Below, piece by piece: positions 32,910-41,787 of a stretch of DNA of 52,235 bases. Below the pieces are notes generated by a model. That model saw only the letters and a list, made by a program, of their open reading frames with translations. It was not told the DNA's origin and searched no databases. The DNA is from an uncultured Clostridia bacterium (lineage in GTDB: Bacteria > Bacillota > Clostridia > Oscillospirales > Ruminococcaceae). A program made the translations under genes and the position numbers. Each line of letters starts with the position of its first letter. Positions within the stretch are counted from its first letter, which is position 1. The stretch lies in assembly GCA_947627045.1 (NCBI GenBank), contig CANQUM010000012.1, positions 1 through 52,235 on the forward strand, in the 5' to 3' direction.

Positions 32910-34055
32910 ATGAAAAAAATAATAATTTTTGTTATTACAATATTAGTTTTTTTGTTTATTAATAGTATTTTCGCATATGCAGAAAATGAAGCGGCCGATG
33001 CAGAACAGGTACAAAAGGAAATAACTCAGGAAATTGAACAGGGTATAACTTCTGAAACCCCCAATGAAGCTGAGGATTTTTTAGACAATAATGATATATC
33101 ACTTGATGAACCTGAGTCTGTGTCAAGGGTTGGGGTAGGCGACTGGCTTGATTATCTTATTGAACTTGTAAAGGATTTTTTATCAAGTCCGCTTAAACTT
33201 CTTGGAGCTTTACTGCTGGTTATTGTTTTTACATCTGTTGCAGTAGGGATCATAAGCGAGAATTCAAGTCTGCTTAATATAATCAGTATAATAAGCGTAC
33301 TATCCTGTACGGCGATTCTTTTTGAAACAATTAACGACTGTGTTGATTCAGTGAGCAATACGATTTCGAACCTGTCATTGTTTATAATGTCGTATGTTCC
33401 TATATTCTCAAGCGTAGCTGCTGCATGCGGCAATGTATCTAGCGGTGCGTCATACTACATTGTGATTCTGTTTTTGTGTGAAATAATAACTTTTTTGATC
33501 GACTACATATTAGTTCCTTTTGTCAGCTTCAGTCTTGCGTCTTCCATTGTAGAATCAATAAACCCAAATCTCTCAGTAAACGGCTTTTCAAGAGGTCTGT
33601 TAAGTGCTGCTCGATGGATATTAGGTCTTGCTGTAACGATTTTTATAGGTGTAATGACAATTCAGGGCATTATTGGAACTTCTGTTGATACTATTGGTGT
33701 AAAGGCAGCAAAGTATGCGGCTTCAAGTATGATACCGGTTGTAGGCGGTGCAATGTCAGAAGCGTATTCAACAATTATGGGGAGCCTGTCGCTGATAAAA
33801 AACAGCGTAGGTGTAATTGGCATTGTAATTATACTTGTTACTGCATTAAAGCCGGTAGTTATGGTTTTGTGCCTTAAATTTTCGGTATGGCTCTCATCGG
33901 TTATAGCGGCTTTTTTTGAGCAAAACAGAATTTGTTCGCTGCTTCGGGGAATTAACAATGTTTTATCAATTCTGCTTGGAGTGGTAGCCTGTTTTACTCT
34001 GATATTTATTATATCAACAGCAGTGGTAATGCTGCTTAGCTTTAATATGGTGTAA
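32910..34055 (+). CDS. spoIIIAE: Stage III sporulation protein AE
   Basis: This is the largest membrane subunit of the SpoIIIA complex. The 381 residues have an N-terminal signal sequence (about 1-25), an acidic linker and roughly seven to eight membrane helices from residue 85 on. Family text includes NAVG-type segments such as SMIPVVGGAMSEAYSTIMGSL and VVMVLCLKFSVWL. It starts six bases after the spoIIIAD stop. Confidence 0.95.
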   Translation: MKKIIIFVITILVFLFINSIFAYAENEAADAEQVQKEITQEIEQGITSETPNEAEDFLDNNDISLDEPESVSRVGVGDWLDYLIELVKDFLSSPLKLLGALLLVIVFTSVAVGIISENSSLLNIISIISVLSCTAILFETINDCVDSVSNTISNLSLFIMSYVPIFSSVAAACGNVSSGASYYIVILFLCEIITFLIDYILVPFVSFSLASSIVESINPNLSVNGFSRGLLSAARWILGLAVTIFIGVMTIQGIIGTSVDTIGVKAAKYAASSMIPVVGGAMSEAYSTIMGSLSLIKNSVGVIGIVIILVTALKPVVMVLCLKFSVWLSSVIAAFFEQNRICSLLRGINNVLSILLGVVACFTLIFIISTAVVMLLSFNMV

Positions 34056-34103
34056 CTTTTTTAAAGAAATGAATTGTATAAAATCTGTGCAAGGAAGATA
34101 AAA

Positions 34104-34592
34104 ATGGAACTTATAAAAAGTGTAACAGGTGCATTTTGTTTTGTCGGATTGGCGGCGACTATATTTGATTACATTTCGCCTAGCGAGGGCTTTAGGCTTA
34201 ACATCAAGCAAATTTTATCGCTTATACTTATTATTGGTATGCTTACTCCGTTTCTAGGGTCTGATCTTGAACTGAGAATACCTGAATTAAATGAGATAAC
34301 AGACTTAAAAGAATATAATGAGCTTAACGAAAGCGTGAGCAAGTCTTATGAGAATATCTTAAAAAAAAGCCTTGAAAAAAAGGTTCTCATAAGACTACAA
34401 TCAGTAGATGAAAATGTAAAAAAAGTTGTCATACAAGCTGATGTACATGAATATAATTCATTAGAAGTTAAAAAGACAGAGGTTTATATAAAAACAAAAG
34501 AAATTTCAAAGGAGAAAAAAGAAAAAATTGAAGAAGAACTGAAAAATAATATTGGAGAATCAAAAGTTGAATTCTATGAATATCAAGAATAA
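34104..34592 (+). CDS. spoIIIAF: Stage III sporulation protein AF
   Basis: The 162 residues start with two membrane helices (about 8-24 and 36-52), followed by a soluble domain rich in Lys and Glu that takes part in channel assembly. ATG 34104 was chosen over TTG 34074 because GCAAGGAAG lies seven bases upstream and gives the family start MELIKSVTGAF. It overlaps spoIIIAG by 17 bases. Confidence 0.92.
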   Translation: MELIKSVTGAFCFVGLAATIFDYISPSEGFRLNIKQILSLILIIGMLTPFLGSDLELRIPELNEITDLKEYNELNESVSKSYENILKKSLEKKVLIRLQSVDENVKKVVIQADVHEYNSLEVKKTEVYIKTKEISKEKKEKIEEELKNNIGESKVEFYEYQE

Positions 34593-35142
34593 ATTATCTT
34601 TAAAAAATATTACAGACAGGTTTGCAAAGAAAACCGGGCTTTCAGGTAAAGCATTAATTATAGTTGTTATCGGAATATTAGGACTTTTAATGATAGTTTT
34701 ATCTGAATTTTTTTCAAGCGGTGAAACTGAAAATGCAAATGATGTTTCAAATTCAATTGATAACACTTCATATTCAGAGAGCTTTAAACAGCGAACAGAA
34801 AAGGAGCTAAGGGGTATAATCAGTAAAATAGACGGTGTAGGAGAGGTATCTTTAATGATCACCTTAGACGGAACAACCGAATATGTATATGCTGAGGATG
34901 TTGATACCGAAACTGATGAAGATAGTGAAAGTAAAAGCAATAAGTATAAAAATGAAGTTATCATTGTAGATTCAGACGGTGAAAAAAAGGCACTGGTTAA
35001 AAAGATAGTAGAACCAAAAATAAACGGAGTAGTTATAGTCTGCTCGGGAGGAGGGAAAACAGAAATAAAAGAACGTGTTACTAAAGCTGTTTCATCAGCT
35101 TTAAATATATCAACAAACAATATTTGTGTTGAAAAAGGTTAA
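34576..35142 (+). CDS. spoIIIAG: Stage III sporulation protein AG
   Basis: This is the ring-forming channel component. The 188 residues have one membrane helix (about 26-46) and then a soluble ring-building domain (EKELRGIISKIDGVGEVSLMITLDG and GVVIVCSGGGKTEIKERVTKAVSSALNI). ATG 34576 lies within the end of spoIIIAF. The GGAG site is 18 bases upstream with a short inverted repeat in the gap (GAATCAA/TTG-A-ATTC), so coupling with spoIIIAF translation is likely. Confidence 0.92.
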   Translation: MNIKNKLSLKNITDRFAKKTGLSGKALIIVVIGILGLLMIVLSEFFSSGETENANDVSNSIDNTSYSESFKQRTEKELRGIISKIDGVGEVSLMITLDGTTEYVYAEDVDTETDEDSESKSNKYKNEVIIVDSDGEKKALVKKIVEPKINGVVIVCSGGGKTEIKERVTKAVSSALNISTNNICVEKG

Positions 35143-35158
35143 ATGTGGAGGAGATACT

Positions 35159-35698
35159 ATGAAAATTCCAAATTTTATTGTGGGAAAGAAACAAATTATA
35201 CTTGCCAGCCTGACACTGTTTCTTGGACTGGCTATCTATGTCAATTACGCTATGAATACTAATGAAAATGGGATAAAAACCACAAAGGTCGTCAATACAA
35301 AATCATCGAATTACGGTGTAGCGGATTTTGTCAATGAAACAAATGATGAAGATGATTACTTTGCACAGGCAAGGTTAGACAGAATGACCTCACGAGATGA
35401 AGCGGCTCAGACGTTGGAAACGATTATGAGCGGCGGTGATTCTACCGATGAGGAAAAAGAGGTCGCTTCTGAGAAAGCTGTGTCTTTATCTCAGCTTATA
35501 GAATCGGAAAGTAAGGTTGAAAATCTTATAAAAGCGGCAGGATATGAGGATTGTGTAGTATATCTTGACGGAACAAGCGCTAATATTGTTGTAAAGTCTG
35601 ATGGTCTTAAAACTGCTCAGGCAGCACAGATAAAGGATATTTTGCTTGGCGAAGTGGATGTGTTAAATGAAAATATAAAAATTTTTGATGTAAAATAG
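35159..35698 (+). CDS. spoIIIAH: Stage III sporulation protein AH
   Basis: SpoIIIAH spans the mother-cell membrane and binds SpoIIQ across the intermembrane space. The 179 residues have one N-terminal helix (about 11-30, KKQIILASLTLFLGLAIYVNYAM), an acidic linker and the YscJ/FliF-like domain with ESESKVENLIKAAGYEDCVVYLDG and VVKSDGLKTAQAAQIKDIL. ATG 35159 was chosen over ATG-like starts upstream because GGAGGAG lies six bases before it. Confidence 0.93.
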   Translation: MKIPNFIVGKKQIILASLTLFLGLAIYVNYAMNTNENGIKTTKVVNTKSSNYGVADFVNETNDEDDYFAQARLDRMTSRDEAAQTLETIMSGGDSTDEEKEVASEKAVSLSQLIESESKVENLIKAAGYEDCVVYLDGTSANIVVKSDGLKTAQAAQIKDILLGEVDVLNENIKIFDVK

Positions 35699-35727
35699 TT
35701 GTGTTAAATCCTTTTTAATGGTATAAT
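35699..35727 (+). promoter_or_regulatory. Promoter for asp23-nusB cluster
   Basis: TTGTGT (35699-35704) overlaps the spoIIIAH stop, and TATAAT (35722-35727) follows after 17 bases. It allows vegetative expression independent of the sporulation operon. Confidence 0.7.
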
Positions 35728-35768
35728 ATTCTTAGCTATATGTTTACCGTAAAAAGGAGGCATAATTT

Positions 35769-36119
35769 ATGATGTTCAAAAATGATAAGATTGAGGGTCA
35801 GCTTAAAGTAAGCAAGGATGTTATTTTTACCATAACGAAAAATGCTGTTTTAGATATTGACGGTGTTTGTTCAATAGCTAATGCTAAGAAAAAGATGTTA
35901 AAGGGTCTGTTTGTATCTAATACAGATTTTGATTCTATAAATATAGATTTTGTGAACGATACAGCTGTAATTTCAGTTTTCCTTTATGTAAATCCCGGCG
36001 CAAGAGTAAAATCAGTTGCCGAACAGGTACAGAACAGGGTTAAAAATGAAGTTCAGTCTATGACCGGTATAACTGTTTCAAAAGTCAATGTAACTATCGC
36101 AGATATAGAATACAATTAG
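35769..36119 (+). CDS. Asp23/Gls24 family envelope stress protein
   Basis: The 116 residues match the Asp23 domain from end to end: GQLKVSKDVIFTITKNAVLDIDGVCSIAN, VFLYVNPGARVKSVAEQVQNRVKNEVQSMTG and KVNVTIADIEY. Members of this family attach to the membrane or act with wall and fatty-acid metabolism, and a copy before nusB is common in Clostridia. AAGGAGG precedes ATG 35769. There is no membrane segment. Confidence 0.9.
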   Translation: MMFKNDKIEGQLKVSKDVIFTITKNAVLDIDGVCSIANAKKKMLKGLFVSNTDFDSINIDFVNDTAVISVFLYVNPGARVKSVAEQVQNRVKNEVQSMTGITVSKVNVTIADIEYN

Positions 36120-36128
36120 TTCATTATG

Positions 36129-36155
36129 CCTCATTATCTATAAGATATTGGGGCT
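36129..36155 (+). other. Strong hairpin between asp23 and nusB
   Basis: GCCTCATTATCT pairs with AGATATTGGGGC (11 of 12 positions, one G-U) around ATA. There is no T tract. It may set the asp23 to nusB ratio by partial stopping or RNA processing. Confidence 0.45.
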
Positions 36156-36183
36156 TATGCTGTTTAATAAGGGAAGTGTTTAA

Positions 36184-36600
36184 GTGAAGCTGTCGAGAAG
36201 AAATATAAGAGAGTCGGCGTTTTTGATTATTTATGAAAGATCTTTCGGTAATTATGAGCTGGACGAGCTATTTGAATTAGCAAGGGAATCTGAAAATATA
36301 CGGATAAATGATGACGTTATAAAAACGGTAAAAGGTGTTTTTGAACATATAGATGAGCTTGATAGTATAATTTCGCAGTTTAGTCAAAAGAGAAGCCTAG
36401 AGCGTATTCCAAAGGTAAATTTGTCAATACTCAGGCTTGCAATTTATGAAGCTAAATATTCAGAAAATGTACCTGTTAATGTGGCTATTTCTGAGGCTGT
36501 TGCAATTGCAGAAAAGTATGCCTTTGAAACTGATGCAAAATTCATAAACGGCGCTTTGGGAGCTTATTCAAGAAGTGAAGGAATTACCACAGATGTATAG
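36184..36600 (+). CDS. nusB: Transcription antitermination factor NusB
   Basis: NusB binds boxA in rRNA leaders with NusE/S10. The 138 all-helical residues show MKLSRRNIRESAFLIIYE, LDSIISQFSQKRSLERIPKVNLSILRLAIYEAKY, VPVNVAISEAVAIAEKY and DAKFINGALGAY. The start is GTG 36184 after AAGGGAAG. Eight bases overlap the next gene. It is the usual first gene of the clostridial nusB-xseA-ispA-dxs-recN cluster. Confidence 0.95.
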   Translation: MKLSRRNIRESAFLIIYERSFGNYELDELFELARESENIRINDDVIKTVKGVFEHIDELDSIISQFSQKRSLERIPKVNLSILRLAIYEAKYSENVPVNVAISEAVAIAEKYAFETDAKFINGALGAYSRSEGITTDV

Positions 36601-37549
36601 TGTATTAGGTATTGATACAAGCAACTACACTACCTCTGTATCTTTGATTGACGCTGAAAATATGGAAATATGTCAATCGAAGATAATGCTTCCCGTAAAA
36701 AGCGGTGAGGTTGGTATAAGACAATCTGACGCTGTGTTTCATCATACTAAACAGCTACCTATTGCTATATCCGAATTATTAAAAAAAGTAAACGATAATT
36801 GTTATGATATAAAGGCAGTCGGCGTATCAAAAAGCCCCAGACTTGTAAAGGGCTCTTATATGCCTTGCTTTTTGGTCGGAGAGGGCTTTGCAGAAAGCTA
36901 TAGTAAACTTTGCGGCATTGATTTATATAAAACATCTCATCAGACAGGGCATATTCTCGCCGCTTTGTTTTCGGCTGACAGATTGGATTTGATCAGAAAT
37001 AAGAAGAGCTTTATAGCTTTTCATATAAGCGGAGGTACAACCGACTGTCTGCTTTGTAAGCCTTCTGAGAAAGACGTTTTAAGCATAACTCAGATTGGAA
37101 CATCACTCGATTTAAAGGCAGGGCAGGCGATTGACAGAATTGGTGTTAAGCTGGGTCTTGATTTCCCTTGCGGCGCTGAACTTGAAAAAGAAGCGTTGTT
37201 GAGTGAAAAAACTTATAGTACAAATCCTTCGCTTAAAGGCAATGATTGCTGTCTGTCTGGTTTGCAGAATATATGTGAGAAAATGCTTGAAGACGGCGAA
37301 AAGTCCTGCGATATAGCAAATTTTTGTCTTACATACATAGGCGATACGATTATTTCTATGTCAAAAAGGGCAAGAGAAACTTATAAAGATACTCCTATAG
37401 CATTTGCAGGCGGAGTTATGTCCGATAAAATTATTAAGGATAAAATATTGTCTGAAATAGGAAATGTATATTTTTCAGAGCCTGAATTTTCTTGTGATAA
37501 TGCTGTGGGAACCGCATTATATGCGGCTATAAAGAAGGAATTGATTTAA
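36593..37549 (+). CDS. TsaD/Kae1-like paralogue (M22 family, ASKHA fold)
   Basis: The 318 residues belong to the TsaD/Kae1 family by the N-terminal LGIDTSNYTTSVSLID, the HxxxH pair (His116, His120 in SHQTGH, where true TsaD has HxEGH), SGGTTD (146-151), and AFAGGVMSD and DNAVGTA near the end. True TsaD makes the t6A tRNA modification. This divergent copy lacks the acidic residue in the metal motif and sits between nusB and xseA, where many clostridia carry a second, uncharacterised M22 protein. ATG 36593 follows AAGGAA; the in-frame GTG 36575 lacks a site. Confidence 0.8.
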   Translation: MYSVLGIDTSNYTTSVSLIDAENMEICQSKIMLPVKSGEVGIRQSDAVFHHTKQLPIAISELLKKVNDNCYDIKAVGVSKSPRLVKGSYMPCFLVGEGFAESYSKLCGIDLYKTSHQTGHILAALFSADRLDLIRNKKSFIAFHISGGTTDCLLCKPSEKDVLSITQIGTSLDLKAGQAIDRIGVKLGLDFPCGAELEKEALLSEKTYSTNPSLKGNDCCLSGLQNICEKMLEDGEKSCDIANFCLTYIGDTIISMSKRARETYKDTPIAFAGGVMSDKIIKDKILSEIGNVYFSEPEFSCDNAVGTALYAAIKKELI

Positions 37550-38745
37550 TGAGTGCCATTTTGACTGTTTCACAAATTAACAGATACTTAGCAAGCAAGA
37601 TACGAGGCGATATTAAGCTGAAGGGTATTGCGATAAAGGGAGAAATCTCAAATCTCAATACAAGTTATTCGTCGGGGCATTTTTACTTTACCTTAAAAGA
37701 CGAAAACAGTGCTCTTAAAGCAATTATGTTTTCAAGTGCAACAAAGAATCTTAAAATTGAGCTTAAAAACGGGATTAATGTTATGGCGCTTGGAAATATA
37801 GATTGCTATGAACGAGACGGAATATACCAGATAATCGTTACGGATATACAGCCAATCGGCGTCGGAGCCGTTAAGGAATCACTCGACAAGCTGAAAATGA
37901 GACTTAAAGATAAAGGTTACTTTAACACCGAAATAAAAAAAGAAATTCCTTATGCGCCTAGGACGATCGGCGTTGTAACTTCAATAACTGGTGCGGCGCT
38001 GCAGGATATACTTAATATTCTGAAAAGACGTTACCCTATATGCAGAGTTATGGTTTTTCCGACGCTGGTTCAGGGAACTGACGCTAAGGACAATATTGCA
38101 AACGCTCTTATGCAGGCTGATTCTATGAATGTCGATACTATAATTCTTGCGCGGGGCGGAGGCTCTGCGGAGGATTTATCGGTATTCAATGAAGAAAAGG
38201 TAGCAGATGCGATTTTCAGTGTTAAAACGCCCGTTATCTCTGCTGTAGGGCATGAAACGGATATAACTATTGCTGATTTGGTTGCCGATCTGCGTGCGCC
38301 TACACCGTCTGCCGCAGCAGAACTGGCATCGCCTGATATATCGGTTTTTTACTCGCTTGTTGACAGTTTAAAAGTGAAAATGAAAGAGACGGTTGTAAAT
38401 AGAATTTCCAACTTTACAGTTAAGTTGAAATCTGTTTCTGAAAGACTTCATTCTTCCTCACCTGAGAACAAATTGGAAATAAGCGAAGTTAAGTTTAAAA
38501 ATGCTGAACAGCGTTTGAAAACTTCAATCAATAATACAATAAACAATTATGCTGTCGATCTTAGCAATCTAGCATCATTACTAGATTCTTACAGTCCGCT
38601 GAAGGTATTGAGCAGAGGTTATTCTCTTACGCTCAAGGGGAAAAGAGTAATTTCAAAAGCTGATGATGTATCAATAGGTGATATGGTTGAGATCAATTTC
38701 TCGGATTCTTCAATCAGCGCTGAAGTTAAGACTATTAATCATTGA
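37549..38745 (+). CDS. xseA: Exodeoxyribonuclease VII large subunit
   Basis: This is the catalytic subunit of ExoVII, which trims single-stranded DNA from both ends. The 398 residues have the N-terminal OB fold (KGIAIKGEISNLNTSYSSGHFYFTLKDE), the catalytic core (IGVVTSITGAALQDILNILKRRYP, ARGGGSAEDLSVFNEE, SAVGHETDITIADLVADLRAPTPSAAAELA) and a C-terminal coiled coil that binds XseB. It overlaps the previous stop by one base. Confidence 0.97.
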   Translation: MSAILTVSQINRYLASKIRGDIKLKGIAIKGEISNLNTSYSSGHFYFTLKDENSALKAIMFSSATKNLKIELKNGINVMALGNIDCYERDGIYQIIVTDIQPIGVGAVKESLDKLKMRLKDKGYFNTEIKKEIPYAPRTIGVVTSITGAALQDILNILKRRYPICRVMVFPTLVQGTDAKDNIANALMQADSMNVDTIILARGGGSAEDLSVFNEEKVADAIFSVKTPVISAVGHETDITIADLVADLRAPTPSAAAELASPDISVFYSLVDSLKVKMKETVVNRISNFTVKLKSVSERLHSSSPENKLEISEVKFKNAEQRLKTSINNTINNYAVDLSNLASLLDSYSPLKVLSRGYSLTLKGKRVISKADDVSIGDMVEINFSDSSISAEVKTINH

Positions 38746-38758
38746 GGAGATGTTATAA

Positions 38759-38944
38759 ATGACATTTGAAGAGTCATTGGATAAACTGAACACAATTGTT
38801 TCAGAGCTTGAATCGGGCAATTTATCTTTAGAGGAGTCTCTTGACAAGTTTAAAGAAGGCATTGTGCTTTCTGGAGAATGCAAAAAAAAGCTTGATGAAG
38901 CAAAGCTTGTGGTTGAGACTGTTGATAAAAATATTACTGATTAG
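38759..38944 (+). CDS. xseB: Exodeoxyribonuclease VII small subunit
   Basis: The 61 residues match the family: TFEESLDKLNTIVSELESGNLSLEESLDKFKEG and a helical end. Several copies bind each XseA chain. It lies 13 bases after xseA, and ATG 38759 follows a GAGGAG site. Confidence 0.95.
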   Translation: MTFEESLDKLNTIVSELESGNLSLEESLDKFKEGIVLSGECKKKLDEAKLVVETVDKNITD

Positions 38945-38977
38945 GAGGATTGCTCTCAACAGAGCAAGGTAATAATA
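38943..38977 (+). promoter_or_regulatory. Hairpin between Shine-Dalgarno and ispA start
   Basis: AGGAGG (38943-38948) overlaps the xseB stop. It is followed by a perfect 7-bp stem TTGCTCT (38950-38956), loop CAAC, AGAGCAA (38961-38967), then ten bases to the ATG at 38978. A second weak site AAGG (38966-38969) straddles the stem end. Confidence 0.55.
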
Positions 38978-39874
38978 ATGCAGGAGATTTATGCTACACA
39001 AATTCAGAAATATCAGGAAAAGATAAAAGATACACTTCATAGCTTTACAAAACAAAAAGAGTTCTATAAAAAAGAAGTTATGCAGGCTATGGAGTATTCT
39101 ATTTTGAGTCCCGGAAAGAGAATAAGACCTATCTTAGCAATTGAATTTTGCAAGATGTGCGGAGGGAATTATGAGAACTTTTATGAAATCGTCTGTTGTA
39201 TAGAACTTATACACTGTTTTTCGCTTATCCACGATGATCTGCCATGTATGGATAATGATGATTTTCGGCGTGGAATGCCGTCGTGCCATAAAAAATTCGG
39301 CGAAGCTGAAGCCCTTCTGGCAGGCGACGCTTTAAATACACTTCCATTGGAGATAATCGCAAATGAATATAATATTGGGAAAATATCTGCGGAAACTGCA
39401 ATTAAGTTAGTTGGCGAAATTTCAAATGCTGCAGGAATAAATGGAATGATAGGCGGACAGGCATTCGATATGTATTCACTTAAGATGAAGCATTTTGATG
39501 TTCAAAATCTAAATCTTTTGCATGAGTTAAAAACGTGCAGACTTTTAGAAGCTGCATGCGCAATGGGGTGTATTTTGGCGAATGCTGATGATAAGAAAAT
39601 AGAAGAAGCAAAGTCATTCGGCAAAAGACTTGGATATGCTTTTCAGATCGTTGATGATATTCTTGACGTAGAGGGCAGCTTTGATGACTTAGGCAAGCCA
39701 ATAGGAAGCGATAAAGAAAACGGAAAGATAACTTACGTTTCAATGGTAGGTCTTGATAAATCAAAAGATGCGGCACGCCATCAGACTTTAGAGGCACTAA
39801 AAATTCTTGAAGGATTTGAAAATAACGAACTTATGGTCGATTTGACTATGGATCTATTAAACAGAAAAAAATAG
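38978..39874 (+). CDS. ispA: Farnesyl/geranylgeranyl diphosphate synthase
   Basis: This polyprenyl synthase joins isopentenyl diphosphate to allylic primers. The 298 residues have the first Asp-rich motif HDDLPCMDNDDFRRG (Asp86, 87, 92), the second motif QIVDDILD (about 226-229), PGKRIRP and GGQAFDM. Length and motif spacing fit bacterial type FPP synthases; the product chain length is not certain. The start region holds a hairpin after a strong ribosome site. dxs follows. Confidence 0.93.
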   Translation: MQEIYATQIQKYQEKIKDTLHSFTKQKEFYKKEVMQAMEYSILSPGKRIRPILAIEFCKMCGGNYENFYEIVCCIELIHCFSLIHDDLPCMDNDDFRRGMPSCHKKFGEAEALLAGDALNTLPLEIIANEYNIGKISAETAIKLVGEISNAAGINGMIGGQAFDMYSLKMKHFDVQNLNLLHELKTCRLLEAACAMGCILANADDKKIEEAKSFGKRLGYAFQIVDDILDVEGSFDDLGKPIGSDKENGKITYVSMVGLDKSKDAARHQTLEALKILEGFENNELMVDLTMDLLNRKK

Positions 39875-39939
39875 ATTTTAGTTCATAATTAAGACTGTAT
39901 GTTTTTGGGCAAATTTAGAAGTATGAGAATGGAGATAAA

Positions 39940-41784
39940 ATGACAAAGTACTATGAGGAAAAATTTAATAAGTTAAAACTTCCGGATGATCTTAAAAAGC
40001 TGAGTTATGAGCAGTGCAGAGTTTTGTGCAAAGAAATTCGTGATACTTTGATCAAAACAGTTTCTAAAAACGGAGGACACCTGTCGTCTAACTTAGGAAC
40101 GGTTGAGTTATCATTGGCGCTGCACAGGGTTTTTTCATCGCCAAAAGACAAGCTGGTTTGGGATGTAGGTCATCAGTCATATGCGCATAAAATTTTAACA
40201 GGACGGCTCAAAGAGTTTTCTACATTAAGGCAGGAAAACGGCTTGTCCGGCTTTTGTAAGCCTAGCGAGTCGGAACATGACGCATTTGTTAGCGGACACA
40301 GCTCAAATTCAGTTTCTGCCGCATTAGGCATTGCGACTGCAATGAAGCTGAACGGCGATGAACATTATGCAGTTGCTGTTATCGGCGACGGTGCGGCAAC
40401 CGGTGGTCTTTCATTTGAAGGACTTAACAATGCAGGTAAAAGCAATACTAATTTGATTGTTGTTTTAAATTATAATGAAATGTCAATTTCTAAAAATGTA
40501 GGTGCAATAGCAAAATATCTGTCGAATTTCAGGACAAAGGAATCATATAAAAAGACCAAAACTATCGTTGAGCGTGCGCTTGACAGAATTCCTATTATAG
40601 GTCAGCCTGTAAAGAACACTCTTAAGTTTTCAAAAGATACCATTAAAAATTCAATTTTCAGAACAACTCTATTTGAGGATTTGGGATTTGAATTTGTCGG
40701 GCCTGTTGACGGACATAATCTTGCGGAGCTTGAGGAAGCACTAAAAAAAGCTAAAGCAATGAAAAAGCCTGTTGTAGTTCAGGTGAATACTATAAAAGGC
40801 AAAGGATATGCACCTGCTGAAAAAAATCCCGGTGAATATCATGGTGTAAGTTCGTTTGAGCTTAAAACTGGCAATCCTGATGTAAGCAAATGCGACAGCT
40901 ATTCATCGGTATTCGGAAGTGAGCTGTCTCGGTTGGCTGATGAAGACAAACGAATATGTGCAATAACAGCGGCTATGAAATATGGAACAGGACTTGATAA
41001 GTTTGCAAAATCACACTATGACAGGTTCTTTGATGTTGGTATAGCAGAGGAGCACGCTCTTACATTTGCAGGCGGTCTGGCTTCAATGGGAAAGCTGCCT
41101 GTATTTGCAGTTTATTCTTCGTTTCTGCAAAGGGGATACGATCAGCTTATACATGATCTTTCAATATCCAATCTTCACGCTTTGATTGCCATTGACAGAG
41201 CCGGGATTGTCGGCGAGGACGGTGTAACACATCAGGGTATATTTGACGTCTCATTTTTATCAACTATACCTAATGTTACAATATATTCGCCGAGCAATTA
41301 TGATGAACTCAGATATTGCATAACAAAAGGTCTTTATGATGATTCGGGAATCGTAGCTGTGCGTTATCCAAGAGGCTCTGAAAAAGAATGTTCATTAAAA
41401 AAAGAATACATATCAACTGATTATGAGCTTTATGAAAACAAATCTGATGTTCTTGTTATAACCTACGGCAGACTTTTCAGAGAAGTTTCAATAGCATTTG
41501 ATATGCTGAAAAATGATAATAAAACTATCGATATTTTGAAATTGATTAATCTTAACTGTATTGATAAAAATATGATAAAAAAAATCAACACATATAATAA
41601 GGTTTACTTCTTTGAAGAATGTTATTATAACGGTTCAGTTTCTCAGAGACTTAAAAATGAGATACATAATTTAATTGCAGCGGCAATTTATGATTTTGTA
41701 CCGCAGGCGTCAGTTGAATCATCTCTTGAGCATCTGGGCTTGTCAGGAAATGAAATTTACAATAAGCTGAGTTCGGAGATATAA
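39940..41784 (+). CDS. dxs: 1-deoxy-D-xylulose-5-phosphate synthase
   Basis: Dxs is the first and rate-setting step of the MEP pathway: pyruvate plus glyceraldehyde 3-phosphate, with thiamine diphosphate. The 614 residues show GGHLSSNLG, VWDVGHQSYAHKILTGR, the ThDP motif GDGAATGGLSFEGLNNAG ending with a variant NYNEMSIS, and the second domain with DVGIAEEHALTFAGGLA, DRAGIVGEDGVTHQG and VRYPRG. ATG 39940 follows ATGGAG. It is cotranscribed with ispA and tlyA. Confidence 0.98.
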   Translation: MTKYYEEKFNKLKLPDDLKKLSYEQCRVLCKEIRDTLIKTVSKNGGHLSSNLGTVELSLALHRVFSSPKDKLVWDVGHQSYAHKILTGRLKEFSTLRQENGLSGFCKPSESEHDAFVSGHSSNSVSAALGIATAMKLNGDEHYAVAVIGDGAATGGLSFEGLNNAGKSNTNLIVVLNYNEMSISKNVGAIAKYLSNFRTKESYKKTKTIVERALDRIPIIGQPVKNTLKFSKDTIKNSIFRTTLFEDLGFEFVGPVDGHNLAELEEALKKAKAMKKPVVVQVNTIKGKGYAPAEKNPGEYHGVSSFELKTGNPDVSKCDSYSSVFGSELSRLADEDKRICAITAAMKYGTGLDKFAKSHYDRFFDVGIAEEHALTFAGGLASMGKLPVFAVYSSFLQRGYDQLIHDLSISNLHALIAIDRAGIVGEDGVTHQGIFDVSFLSTIPNVTIYSPSNYDELRYCITKGLYDDSGIVAVRYPRGSEKECSLKKEYISTDYELYENKSDVLVITYGRLFREVSIAFDMLKNDNKTIDILKLINLNCIDKNMIKKINTYNKVYFFEECYYNGSVSQRLKNEIHNLIAAAIYDFVPQASVESSLEHLGLSGNEIYNKLSSEI

Positions 41785-41787
41785 ACA

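Noticed and set aside
34554-34578. Treating the inverted repeat before spoIIIAG as another member of the Shine-Dalgarno/hairpin set
   Set aside because: The stem needs a bulge, overlaps the ribosome site and lies within the spoIIIAF coding end, so ordinary translational coupling is simpler.
34560-35120. A 186-codon frame antisense to spoIIIAG
   Set aside because: Composition is typical of a shadow frame (many Ser/Thr/Ile/Leu), and the operon strand is fully explained by sporulation genes.
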